Shown: positions 1-6,790, counted from the first letter of the stretch. The stretch: DNA of 13,048 bases from Acidimicrobiia bacterium (GCA_029865445.1 JAOUGY010000081.1:1-13048); one strand, 5' to 3'. Program-made: numbers and translations. Notes: a model not told the origin generated them from the letters alone.

Positions 1-248
1 CTCCTTCGATCCTCGTGCCTGGTGCGTTCGGGTCTGGTAGTCACCAGGTCCACAACGCGGCCGCCTTCCGGCTGGCCGGGGCATCGGAGGTGCTGGAACA
101 GGACCGTCTCGAGGAACTCGGTGCTCTGGTGGCGTCGCTCATCTTCTCGCCTGAGCGGCTCGCCCTGATGGTGGCGGCCTGCCGGAGCCTGGCCAAACCG
201 GATGCGGCCACCGTGATCGCCGCCACGCTGGAGGACCTGCATGGATGA
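1..248 (+). CDS. murG: MurG, C-terminal fragment (5' end outside window)
   Basis: MurG is the peripheral membrane glycosyltransferase that adds GlcNAc from UDP-GlcNAc to lipid I to make lipid II on the inner face of the membrane. Only about the last 82 codons are here; the first complete codon begins at position 3 and the gene ends at TGA 246-248. The fragment opens with PSILVP, followed by HQxxNA and then AGA and a LEQ, which matches the C-terminal domain of MurG (family pattern P-[SA]-[IL]-x-V-P, then HQ-x2-NA). The GTG at 15 is internal and not a start. The stop overlaps the murC start by 8 bp (ATGGATGA), so the two are probably co-translated. Identification rests on a short but characteristic stretch plus its position directly before murC. 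Confidence 0.85.
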   Translation, partial: PSILVPGAFGSGSHQVHNAAAFRLAGASEVLEQDRLEELGALVASLIFSPERLALMVAACRSLAKPDAATVIAATLEDLHG

Positions 249-1605
249 CCTGAGGGACTACTCGAGGATTCACATCGTGGGAGTCGGTGGCGCCGGCATG
301 AGCGCACTCGCCAAGATCCTCTCCGGCCTCGGGCACAGGGTCAGTGGCTCCGACCTACGGCTCGGCCCGGCCACCAAGAGTTTGGGTGATCTGGGCCTCG
401 ACGTGTGGTCCGGTCACCGCCCGGCGGCGATGGCCGGCATCGACCTGGTGGTCGCCTCGTCGGCGGTTCCCGACAGAGATCCTGAGCTCGCGGCGGCGCA
501 GGCGCAAGGCATCCCGACATGGCGGCGGCCCCGGCTCCTGTCTGCATTGTCCGCCACCATGCCGACCATCGGGGTGACCGGCACGCATGGCAAGACATCA
601 TCGACCGCCATGATGATCACGGCCCTGCGGGCCGCCGGCACCGAGCCGACCTTCGTGGTCGGTGGCGACCTGGTGGAGTTCCGAACGAACGCCGCCATCG
701 GGCGCGACGACCTGTTCGTCCTGGAGGTGGACGAGGCCTTCGGGACATTCGAGCACATCCATCTCCGCGGTCTCGTGGTGACGAATGTGGAGGCGGAGCA
801 TCTCGACCACTTCGGCACGCTGGAGGATCTCGAGGACGCCTTCACCCGGGTGGTGCGCGGCGTAGACGGACCTGTCGTGGTCTGTGCCGACGATCCGGGC
901 TCGGCCAAACTCGCGGCCCGGACCGGCGTGCCCACGTTCGGATTGGGGGCTGGTTCCGACTGGCGGATCTCCGATGTCGTCGAGAGGGTGGGCTCTTCGG
1001 AGTTCACACTGTCGAACGGGACGATGTCGGTTCTCGTGCGGGTCCCTCGCACGGGTCTGCACATGGTGAGGAACGCCGGCGGCGTGTTGGCTCTGCTCGG
1101 TGAGTGTGGATACGACCTCGATCGGTGCGCGGCCGGAATCGCCGGATTCGCCGGCGTGAAGCGTCGATTCGAGCACAGAGGAACCATCGACGGGATCAGC
1201 GTGATCGACGACTATGCCCATCACCCGACCGAGGTGGCCGCCACCATCCGCGAAGCGGTGGCCCGTTCGCCGCGGCGGGTGATCGCCATCTTCCAACCTC
1301 ACCTCTACACGAGGACCCAACGATTTGCGGGCGAGTTCGGCGGGGCGCTCGCCCTCGCCGACTCGGTGGTCGTGACCAACGTCTACGGATCGCGAGAGGA
1401 ACCCATCCCGGGCATCACCGGTGCCCTCGTCGCCGATGCTGCGACGAGGGCCGGAGCAGCCGACGTGCACTACGTGCCTCACCTCGGGGACGTACCCGAT
1501 GTGATCGCATCGCTCGCCACGCCCGGCGATCTCATTCTCACGCTCGGAGCCGGCGATGTGACGATTCTCGGACCCGAGATACTGGCGGCGGTGGAGTCGC
1601 GATGA
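241..1605 (+). CDS. murC: UDP-N-acetylmuramate--L-alanine ligase MurC
   Basis: Cytoplasmic Mur ligase that attaches L-Ala to UDP-MurNAc with ATP, the first peptide step of peptidoglycan synthesis. 454 aa, slightly shorter than E. coli MurC (491). The N-terminal substrate domain carries GVGGAGMS (residues 14-21); the central ATPase domain has the P-loop GVTGTHGKTS (111-120, Lys118) and TNVEAEHLDH (181-190); the C-terminal domain has KRRFE (307-311), DDYAHHPTE (323-331), FQPHLYTRT (351-359) and TLGAGDV (434-440). Two motifs deviate: the usual E-A-D-E-S-D-x-S-F reads EVDEAFGTF (162-170), and the usual HNxxN reads HMVRN (274-278). The flanking motifs and uninterrupted reading frame argue for a functional ligase. 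ATG 241 overlaps the murG end by 8 bp, and the stop overlaps the murB start as ATGA. Confidence 0.96.
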   Translation: MDDLRDYSRIHIVGVGGAGMSALAKILSGLGHRVSGSDLRLGPATKSLGDLGLDVWSGHRPAAMAGIDLVVASSAVPDRDPELAAAQAQGIPTWRRPRLLSALSATMPTIGVTGTHGKTSSTAMMITALRAAGTEPTFVVGGDLVEFRTNAAIGRDDLFVLEVDEAFGTFEHIHLRGLVVTNVEAEHLDHFGTLEDLEDAFTRVVRGVDGPVVVCADDPGSAKLAARTGVPTFGLGAGSDWRISDVVERVGSSEFTLSNGTMSVLVRVPRTGLHMVRNAGGVLALLGECGYDLDRCAAGIAGFAGVKRRFEHRGTIDGISVIDDYAHHPTEVAATIREAVARSPRRVIAIFQPHLYTRTQRFAGEFGGALALADSVVVTNVYGSREEPIPGITGALVADAATRAGAADVHYVPHLGDVPDVIASLATPGDLILTLGAGDVTILGPEILAAVESR

Positions 1606-2507
1606 CCGGCATGGCCGATCTCGTGGGTGACGGAATCGTTCGCACCGACGTCGTCCTGGGTCCGCTCACCACCTACAAGCTGGGCGGAGCGGCTCGATAC
1701 TTCTCCGAACCCCCGGACCTCGACACGCTGATCGGGGTCCTCGGCGCTGCCTCCGACGAAGGTGTGCCGACAGCCGTGCTGGGCCGGGGTTCAAACATGG
1801 TGATCGCCGATGCCGGATTCGACGGCCTCGTGATCCGGCTCTCCTCCGGATTCAACGAGATCACCCACAGGCCCGACTCGATCCAGGCGGGAGCGGCGGT
1901 GAGCCTGCCCGTGCTGGCCCGCTCAGCGGTGGCGGAGGGGCGGCTGGGGCTCGAGTTCTACGTGGGGATCCCCGGTTCGGTAGGAGGCGCCGTCCGCCAG
2001 AACGCCGGCTGTCACGGCACGGAGACCCGCGATGTGTTGTGTACGGCCACCGTGGTGACCTCCGCCGGCCGTGTGGACAACCGCGATGGTGAAGCACTCG
2101 AACTGTCGTACCGCCATTCGAATCTGAAGGACGACGAGGTCGTCGTTGCGGCGGCGTTCTGCTTCGAGGAGGGTGCCGTCGACGCCGGTGAAGCGAAGAT
2201 GCGGGAGGTCATCCGGTGGCGGAGGGAGCACCAGCCGGGCGGGACGCTCAACGCCGGAAGCGTCTTCAAGAACCCGCCGGGGGACTCGGCCGGCCGGCTC
2301 ATCGACTCCCTCGGCTTGAAGGGAATGTCGGTGGGGGGAGCCTCGGTGTCGACGAGACATGCGAATTTCTTCGTGGCCGAGGGGAACGCAACGGCACAAG
2401 ACATCTTCGATCTCGTGCGCCTCGTGCGGACTCGGGTTCGCTCCGAGACGGGCGTGGACCTGAGCCCCGAGATCCGGTTCGTCGGTTTCACAGGGGAGAG
2501 CCCGTGA
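1602..2507 (+). CDS. murB: UDP-N-acetylenolpyruvoylglucosamine reductase MurB
   Basis: Cytoplasmic FAD-dependent reductase that converts UDP-GlcNAc-enolpyruvate to UDP-MurNAc using NADPH. 301 aa from ATG 1602, which overlaps the murC stop (ATGA). A second in-frame ATG lies at 1611, but the overlapping one fits the style of the cluster. FAD-binding part: TTYKLGG (23-29), GRGSNMVIADAGF (61-73), GIPGSVGGAVRQNAG (122-136). Substrate part: SYRHSN (169-174), NAGSVFKNP (217-225) with the predicted proton-donor Ser220, and the closing LSPEIRFVG (287-295) with the conserved Glu290. The layout is that of the shorter type II MurB rather than the E. coli type I. The frame stays open for some 500 bp upstream, inside murC in another frame; that extension has no MurB similarity. 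It ends in a GTGA overlap with ftsQ. Confidence 0.95.
   Translation: MTGMADLVGDGIVRTDVVLGPLTTYKLGGAARYFSEPPDLDTLIGVLGAASDEGVPTAVLGRGSNMVIADAGFDGLVIRLSSGFNEITHRPDSIQAGAAVSLPVLARSAVAEGRLGLEFYVGIPGSVGGAVRQNAGCHGTETRDVLCTATVVTSAGRVDNRDGEALELSYRHSNLKDDEVVVAAAFCFEEGAVDAGEAKMREVIRWRREHQPGGTLNAGSVFKNPPGDSAGRLIDSLGLKGMSVGGASVSTRHANFFVAEGNATAQDIFDLVRLVRTRVRSETGVDLSPEIRFVGFTGESP
2493..2498 (+). promoter_or_regulatory. Ribosome binding site of ftsQ
   Basis: GGGGAG lies five bases before GTG 2504, inside the end of murB. It decides the ftsQ start in favour of this GTG over the in-frame ATGs at 2513 and 2525. Confidence 0.65.
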
Positions 2508-3274
2508 CGCGGATGGATCCGAGGATGGCCGCCCGCCGCAAGGCCGTGCAGGAGACGCAGGCGAGACGCTCTCTTCGGCGGCTCACGCGGCTGTTGTTTG
2601 TCGCCGCCCTGCTGGCGGCGGTCGTGTGGTTGTTCCGATCGCCCTTCCTCTCGGTGCACGACGTGGAGGTCGCAGGCGGTCGAGAAGTGGATGTGGCCGG
2701 GACGCTGGCAGCTTCCGGTATCGAGGCCGGGGTACCCATGATGGATGTCGACACGGAGGCTGCCGAAACCGCCCTCGGGGAGGACCCGTGGGTGGCATCG
2801 GTTTCGGTCGCTCGGCGCTGGCCCCAGACGGTCGTGGTGGAGATCGAAGAGCGGCGCCCGGTGGCCTGGGTCTTGGACGCCGGTGGTTGGTGGGCGACCG
2901 CTGCCGACGGTGTTCGGCTCGAACCAGCCACCAGCCCGGAGCCAGGATGGCCGGTGGTGGTCGTGCCGGCGTTGGAGGGGGAGCCGACTCCCGAACTCGT
3001 GGGTGTTCTCGAGTTCGTGGCGTCGTTGCCACCCGAGCTGTCCGAATCCGCCGAGGTGCGGCATGTGGGCGACATGTTCAGTGCCAGGGTGTCGGGATTC
3101 GAAGTGCGGCTCGGATCGGGGGAGAACGGCCGGGAAAAGGCTCTGGCAGTGGCCGCTCTCATCGCCACCGAACCTGCACCCGGCTCGGTTCTCACCGTTA
3201 TGGCGCCCGGCCAGCCGGCTGTTTTGCCGCCCGACGAGCAGTCGACTTCGGATGAAACCATCCCAGAACCCTGA
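2504..3274 (+). CDS. ftsQ: Cell division protein FtsQ/DivIB
   Basis: Bitopic membrane protein of the divisome that links the cytoplasmic ring to the septal wall enzymes through FtsL and FtsB/DivIC. 256 aa from GTG 2504, which overlaps the murB stop (GTGA) and has GGGGAG in front. Residues 1-28 are basic and cytoplasmic, 29-45 form a single transmembrane helix (LLFVAALLAAVVWLF region), and 46-118 form the POTRA domain with PFLSVHDVEVAGG at its start and DPWVASVSVARRWPQTVVV (95-113) plus EERRPVAW after it, the most recognisable FtsQ stretch. The rest is the extracytoplasmic beta domain, with a short Pro/Glu-rich, probably disordered tail. Sequence conservation in this family is low; domain order and location between murB and ftsZ make the call firm. 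No ftsA follows. Confidence 0.92.
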   Translation: MTRMDPRMAARRKAVQETQARRSLRRLTRLLFVAALLAAVVWLFRSPFLSVHDVEVAGGREVDVAGTLAASGIEAGVPMMDVDTEAAETALGEDPWVASVSVARRWPQTVVVEIEERRPVAWVLDAGGWWATAADGVRLEPATSPEPGWPVVVVPALEGEPTPELVGVLEFVASLPPELSESAEVRHVGDMFSARVSGFEVRLGSGENGREKALAVAALIATEPAPGSVLTVMAPGQPAVLPPDEQSTSDETIPEP

Positions 3275-3405
3275 AGCTCCATAACCCTGAATCTCTACTA
3301 GAACCTCAGGCGGAAACCCTTTACGAACGGGCAGTTTGTGTGTAAAGCTGAGGTATACGGTCGGTTTTCGCGCCCTCGCACCGCCTCGGGCACAGGGAAA
3401 GAACT

Positions 3406-3465
3406 CTCGAATCGCAACTCGAAACACATCTCGAAACACATCTCGAAACACATCTCGAAACACAA
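3406..3465. repeat. 12-bp tandem repeat array before ftsZ (unit CTCGAAACACAT)
   Basis: Four head-to-tail copies of CTCGAAACACAT occupy 3418-3465; the first three are perfect and the fourth ends in A instead of T. A degenerate copy, CTCGAATCGCAA (9 of 12 matches), precedes them exactly in phase at 3406-3417. The array lies 59 bases upstream of the ftsZ GTG start, in the presumed leader or promoter region. The unit is close to one helical turn long and is not self-complementary. Confidence 0.95.
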
Positions 3466-3509
3466 CGATTTCGTCAATGGATACGACCACAGATCCCATC
3501 CCAGACACC

Positions 3510-3514
3510 AGGAG
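3510..3514 (+). promoter_or_regulatory. Ribosome binding site of ftsZ
   Basis: AGGAG stands nine bases before GTG 3524. It supports that GTG over ATG 3533, which would be 18 bases away, and over any upstream in-frame start such as GTG 3338. Confidence 0.6.
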
Positions 3515-3523
3515 AAGAGACCG

Positions 3524-4615
3524 GTGACAGACATGTATTCCAGCCGCCAGGGCGGCAACTACGGAGGCGGTGGATATCTCGCCGTCATCAAGGTCGTCGG
3601 CGTCGGCGGCGGTGGCGTCAACGCCGTGAATCGCATGGTGGAAGCCGGGGTGCGGGGCGTCGAATTCATCGCTCTCAACACCGACGCCCAAGCGCTGCTG
3701 ATGTCGGACGCCGACGTCAAGCTCGATCTGGGTCGCGAGATCACCCGCGGGCTCGGGGCCGGAGCCAATCCCGAGGTCGGTAGGGCCGCCGCCGAAGCCC
3801 ACAAGGCCGAACTCGAGGAGGTCCTCAAGGGCGCCGACATGGTGTTCATCACGGCGGGAGAGGGCGGCGGCACCGGCACCGGCGGCGCACCGATCGTCGC
3901 CGAAGTGGCCCGGAGCCTCGGCGCTTTGACCGTGGGTGTCGTGACTCGTCCGTTTGGCTTCGAAGGCCGGCGGCGGGCACTCCACGCCGAACAGGGCATC
4001 CAGTCGCTCCGCGACGCCGTGGACACGCTGATCGTGATACCCAACGATCGCCTCCTCGAGATCGGCGACCCGAAGGCCCCGATGCTCGAGACATTCCGTC
4101 TGGCCGATGACGTGCTCATGAACGGTGTGTCTGGAATCACGAACCTCATCACCACCCCCGGACTCATCAACGTCGACTTCGCGGACGTCAAGACGGTCAT
4201 GTCCGATGCGGGAACTGCGGTCATGGGAATCGGCCGGGCATCCGGCGACGACCGGGCAGCCCAGTCGGCCCAACGAGCCATCTCGAGCCCGATGCTCGAG
4301 ACCTCGATGGAGGGCGCCCGTGGTGTCCTGTTGTCGGTGGCGGGGCCGGCCTCGATGACCTTGCACGAGGCGACCACTGCCGCCCAGGTCGTTTCCGAAC
4401 ACGCCGACGACGACGCCGAGATCATCTTCGGGGCGATGGTCGACGAAGCGCTCGGAGAAGAGATGCGGGTCACCGTGATCGCCGCCGGGTTCGACCGCAA
4501 GCGCGCCGGTCGGCAGGGATTCACGACCGGGGGTACCGCTCCTCGCTCCACGCCCTATGAACCGCCGGTGACCGCCGGCGACGATCTCGACATCCCGAGT
4601 TTCGTCCAAGGATGA
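3524..4615 (+). CDS. ftsZ: Cell division GTPase FtsZ
   Basis: Tubulin homologue that polymerises with GTP into the Z-ring at mid-cell. 363 aa from GTG 3524, chosen for its AGGAG; the frame is open further upstream through the 12-bp repeats, but that part has no FtsZ similarity. N-terminal GTPase domain: VVGVGGGGVNAVNRM (24-38), ALNTDAQAL (50-58), the tubulin signature AGEGGGTGTGGAP (111-123), TRPFGFEG (141-148) and VIPNDRLLEI (171-180). The T7 catalytic loop NVDFADV (216-222) supplies Asp218 and Asp221. The C-terminal linker is short, roughly 27 residues, before the conserved tail DDLDIPSF (353-360), the docking peptide for SepF-type partners. The final residues VQG are uncharged. The stop overlaps the pgeF start as ATGA. 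Confidence 0.97.
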   Translation: MTDMYSSRQGGNYGGGGYLAVIKVVGVGGGGVNAVNRMVEAGVRGVEFIALNTDAQALLMSDADVKLDLGREITRGLGAGANPEVGRAAAEAHKAELEEVLKGADMVFITAGEGGGTGTGGAPIVAEVARSLGALTVGVVTRPFGFEGRRRALHAEQGIQSLRDAVDTLIVIPNDRLLEIGDPKAPMLETFRLADDVLMNGVSGITNLITTPGLINVDFADVKTVMSDAGTAVMGIGRASGDDRAAQSAQRAISSPMLETSMEGARGVLLSVAGPASMTLHEATTAAQVVSEHADDDAEIIFGAMVDEALGEEMRVTVIAAGFDRKRAGRQGFTTGGTAPRSTPYEPPVTAGDDLDIPSFVQG

Positions 4616-5247
4616 TCAGGCCGGCGCCGGGTGTCGCATTCACCCTGGCCGCCGACGGCGACATGAGATCAGATGAGGCCGCCCGAGCTCGGGCGGCCTC
4701 TCTCTTGGGAATCGCCGTGGAGTGGGGCACGGTCGACCAGGTTCACGGGTCGGACGTGGTCGAGGTCACCGCCGCCGGAGCCGCGGGGAGGGCGGACGCC
4801 ATCTACACGACACACCCGGGCTTGCCGCTTGCGGTGTTCACTGCGGACTGTGCGGGAGTCGTGATCGTCGCCGACGGTGCCGTTGGGGTGGCCCACGCGG
4901 GATGGCGAGGGGCTGAGGCCGGAGTCGTGTCCGCGCTCGTCGAAGCCATGGCCCGAACAGGATTCGAACCGCACGCGGCGTATGTCGGACCGCATATCCG
5001 GGCTTGCTGTTTCGAGGTGGGCCCGGAGGTCTTGACCCGGTTTCCTTCCGTCGCCCAGACCAAGACCACTTGGGGGACCGATTCCCTGGACCTGGTCCCC
5101 GTCATCTCAGGGCAGATTGGCGTCATTCCCGTGGAGCTCGTCGGAAGCTGCACGCGGTGCACAGCGGGGCATCACTCGCATCGAGCCGACGCCACGGCCG
5201 ACCGGATGGCGGCCATCGGTTGGATTCCCGCGTCCCGACCTGGTTGA
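4612..5247 (+). CDS. pgeF: Peptidoglycan editing factor PgeF (YfiH/YlmD, laccase-domain)
   Basis: Member of the DUF152/multicopper polyphenol oxidase-like family. E. coli PgeF (YfiH) removes UDP-MurNAc-L-Ser made by MurC errors; other members act on purine nucleosides, so the exact substrate here is unproven. 211 aa, somewhat shorter than the usual 240-260. The metal-site residues are visible: QVHGSDV (43-49, His45), FTADCAGVV (76-84, Cys80) and AHAGWRG (94-100, His95), followed by YVGPHIRACCFEVG (124-137) and the C-terminal SCTRC (179-183) with HRADATADRMAAIGW. ATG 4612 overlaps the ftsZ stop, so it is probably translated with ftsZ. The place between ftsZ and yggS matches ylmD of Bacillus subtilis and the yfiH gene of Streptomyces. 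Confidence 0.9.
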   Translation: MIRPAPGVAFTLAADGDMRSDEAARARAASLLGIAVEWGTVDQVHGSDVVEVTAAGAAGRADAIYTTHPGLPLAVFTADCAGVVIVADGAVGVAHAGWRGAEAGVVSALVEAMARTGFEPHAAYVGPHIRACCFEVGPEVLTRFPSVAQTKTTWGTDSLDLVPVISGQIGVIPVELVGSCTRCTAGHHSHRADATADRMAAIGWIPASRPG

Positions 5248-5255
5248 GTTTCGGC

Positions 5256-5903
5256 ATGGGATACGCCGACGTGATGCGGCGGGTCGAGGGCGCAGCCACG
5301 CGATCCGGACGCTCTTCGGAAGACATAACCGTCGTCGTGGTGTCCAAAGGACGGACCGTCGACGCGATACGCCGTGTGTACGACCAGGGACACCGGGACT
5401 TCGCAGAGAACCGCGCGCAGGAATTGGCCGAGAAAGCACCGCACCTGCCCGGTGACATTCGCTGGCACTTCGTCGGGCCGCTTCAGACGAACAAAGTCCG
5501 CATCGTGCGACCCGGGGTGATACTCCTTCATTCGTACGACCGCGACGATCTCGGTCGGGCGTGGATGAAGGGCCCGGGATCTGCACCGCCCGTACTGCTC
5601 CAAGTGAACATCGGTCGAGAGGGCCAGAAACACGGGTTCGATCCGGACGATGCCGAGGCAGGCCTGGTGCGGGCGCTTCAACTGGGTCTGGACGTGATCG
5701 GGCTCATGGCCATCCCCCCTCTGACCGAGGACTCGGAGGGTGCGCGCCCGTACTTCCGTGAGCTGGCATCGATCCGTGACGGTCTCGTGTCTCGCCACCC
5801 GTCGGTCCGGGAACTGTCGATGGGGATGACCGACGACTTCGAAGTCGCGATCGAGGAAGGTGCGACCATCATTCGTCCCGGACGGGCTATCTTTGAGTCC
5901 TGA
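5256..5903 (+). CDS. yggS: YggS/YlmE family PLP-binding protein
   Basis: Single-domain TIM-barrel protein that binds pyridoxal 5'-phosphate and helps keep PLP and amino-acid pools balanced (PLPBP family); no enzyme reaction is established. 215 aa from ATG 5256, a usual length. Visible family motifs: VVVSKGRTVDAI (27-38) with the PLP lysine Lys31, FAENRAQEL, the hallmark RWHFVGPLQTNKVR, VLLQVNIGREGQKHGF, GLMAIPP and near the end LSMGMTDDFEVAIEEGAT followed by IRPGRAIF, which forms the phosphate pocket. The reading frame continues upstream inside pgeF in another frame; that part is a shadow. A TTG at 5244 overlapping the pgeF stop is an alternative start. The gap to pgeF is 8 bp and the gap to sepF 18 bp. 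Confidence 0.93.
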   Translation: MGYADVMRRVEGAATRSGRSSEDITVVVVSKGRTVDAIRRVYDQGHRDFAENRAQELAEKAPHLPGDIRWHFVGPLQTNKVRIVRPGVILLHSYDRDDLGRAWMKGPGSAPPVLLQVNIGREGQKHGFDPDDAEAGLVRALQLGLDVIGLMAIPPLTEDSEGARPYFRELASIRDGLVSRHPSVRELSMGMTDDFEVAIEEGATIIRPGRAIFES

Positions 5904-5921
5904 CCGGGAGGGTCTCACGTA

Positions 5922-6473
5922 ATGTCGTCACTGTTCTCGAAAGCGCTCGTATATCTGGGACTGGTCGATGAGGACCAGGTCGAGGTCGATGGCGACCACG
6001 ACCCAGTTGCCGTGGGCGCGCCCGAGGACCCACGCAAGGTGCGACCGTTGACGCCTCCTGAGGGACGCCGGATCGAACCGCCACCGGCGACATCGCGAAC
6101 GGCGGCGATGCCCAGCCAGAGCTCACCACAGGTGACGACCGCTCGCCCGACGATGCAGTCGTCGTCGATGCGGGCCATCCGCCCCGAACCACAGACGAAC
6201 ATCCTCGTCGTCGAAGAGTTCGGGGACGCCAAGATTCTGGCCGACTGGGTTCGTGACCGGATCCCGGTGGTCATGGACCTGAGGCGAACAGATTCGGACC
6301 TGACGCGGCGGGTCATAGATTTCTCCTCCGGACTCATCTACGCCCTCGACGGCCGCATGCGGAAAGTCGGGGACGCTCTGGTGCTCATCACCCCGGAAGG
6401 CTCTGACCTGGGGTTGGAAGAGAAACGCCGGCTGCAGGCCCTGGGCGCCTACGAGCTTCCTCTCGACGAATAG
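5922..6473 (+). CDS. sepF: SepF, membrane anchor of the Z-ring
   Basis: SepF polymerises and ties FtsZ to the membrane; in actinobacteria, which lack FtsA, it is the main anchor. 183 aa from ATG 5922, with GGGAGG at 5906-5911 in front. The N-terminus MSSLFSKALVYLGL is the expected amphipathic membrane-binding helix. Residues 20-90 are an acidic then Pro/Ser/Thr-rich flexible linker. The SepF core (about 92-160) reads ILVVEEFGDA, then VVMDLRRTDSDLTRRVIDF and SGLIYALDGRMRKVGDALVLITP; Gly137 in FSSGLIYAL is the conserved glycine of the dimer interface. A charged tail of about 23 residues follows. Its predicted partner is the DDLDIPSF tail of FtsZ encoded 1.3 kb upstream. Confidence 0.95.
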   Translation: MSSLFSKALVYLGLVDEDQVEVDGDHDPVAVGAPEDPRKVRPLTPPEGRRIEPPPATSRTAAMPSQSSPQVTTARPTMQSSSMRAIRPEPQTNILVVEEFGDAKILADWVRDRIPVVMDLRRTDSDLTRRVIDFSSGLIYALDGRMRKVGDALVLITPEGSDLGLEEKRRLQALGAYELPLDE

Positions 6474-6482
6474 GATCCGAGC

Positions 6483-6731
6483 GTGGACCTGTACCGATTG
6501 TTCTGCCAACTCCTCAACCTGTTCGTCCTGGTCCTCTTTGCGTGGATCGTGCTTTCCTGGATCAGGGTCCCGTACGACCACCCGATCGGGAAGGTCCATC
6601 GATTCCTGGACAGAATCGTCATGCCCGTCGTTCTTCCGCTGCGACGTGTCATTCCGCCGCTGAACCTCGGTGGCATTTCGTTGGACCTCTCGGTCCTCCT
6701 GATCTTCATCGTGATCAGCATCATCTGCTGA
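6483..6731 (+). CDS. yggT: YggT/YlmG family small membrane protein
   Basis: Two-helix integral membrane protein of the YggT family, 82 aa. Helix one spans about residues 7-26 and helix two about 62-82, joined by a basic segment with RVPYDHPIG and the family hallmark FLDRIVMPVVLPLRRVIPP (41-59). The start is GTG 6483, nine bases after the sepF stop, with AGGA at 6472-6475. Members lie beside sepF in Gram-positives and cyanobacteria and are associated with cell division, nucleoid arrangement or chloroplast division; the molecular function is not settled. It is most likely translated with sepF. Confidence 0.9.
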   Translation: MDLYRLFCQLLNLFVLVLFAWIVLSWIRVPYDHPIGKVHRFLDRIVMPVVLPLRRVIPPLNLGGISLDLSVLLIFIVISIIC

Positions 6732-6734
6732 TCC

Positions 6735-6763
6735 TTGGATGCGCGTGGCGCGCTCCGTAAGCT
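6735..6763 (+). promoter_or_regulatory. Candidate sigma-70-type promoter for divIVA
   Basis: TTGGAT (6735-6740) and TAAGCT (6758-6763) are separated by exactly 17 bp, and a start near 6770 would leave a leader of about 20 bases before divIVA. Both hexamers are only half-matches to consensus, and the spacer is almost wholly occupied by a GC hairpin, so this is a tentative call. Confidence 0.3.
6737..6756 (+). terminator. GC-rich hairpin between yggT and divIVA, possible T-less terminator
   Basis: GGA-T-GCGCG, a TGG loop, and CGCGC-TCC pair over eight base pairs with one bulged T. It starts six bases after the yggT stop. No T-run follows, so it is either a U-less actinobacterial-type terminator, an operator, or chance in GC-rich DNA. 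It overlaps the candidate divIVA promoter, so both may not be real. Confidence 0.3.
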
Positions 6764-6790
6764 CATCATCATCCAGATCGAGGTGTAGTT

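Larger units (their letters stand above)
3275..3523 (+). promoter_or_regulatory. ftsQ-ftsZ intergenic region, probable ftsZ promoter and leader
   Basis: This is the only gap over 200 bp in the window and is visibly richer in A and T than the genes around it. It probably holds the ftsZ promoter or promoters, as the equivalent gap does in Streptomyces. Weak sigma-70-like elements are present: TTTACG at 3320-3325 and TATACG at 3354-3359, but their 28-bp separation rules them out as a pair, and I could not find a convincing partner for either. The second half carries 12-bp tandem repeats (3406-3465). No terminator hairpin with a T-run is visible after ftsQ. A 9-bp direct repeat AACCCTGAA (3267-3275 and 3283-3291) spans the ftsQ stop. 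A short ORF (ATG 3477 to TGA 3527) abuts the ftsZ start. Confidence 0.5.

Noticed and set aside
3418..3465. CRISPR-like repeat array
   Set aside because: Units are 12 bp and directly adjacent with no spacers, so this is a simple tandem repeat.
3338..3523. FtsZ N-terminal extension containing SKHI repeats
   Set aside because: The frame is open only because the 12-bp repeat has no stops; there is no FtsZ similarity and the GTG at 3524 has a ribosome site.
2012..4609. 865-codon open frame on the minus strand across murB, ftsQ and ftsZ
   Set aside because: It lies antisense to three clear genes, has no recognisable domain, is Arg/His/Gly-rich as expected from reverse reading of GC-rich codons, and runs through the intergenic repeats.
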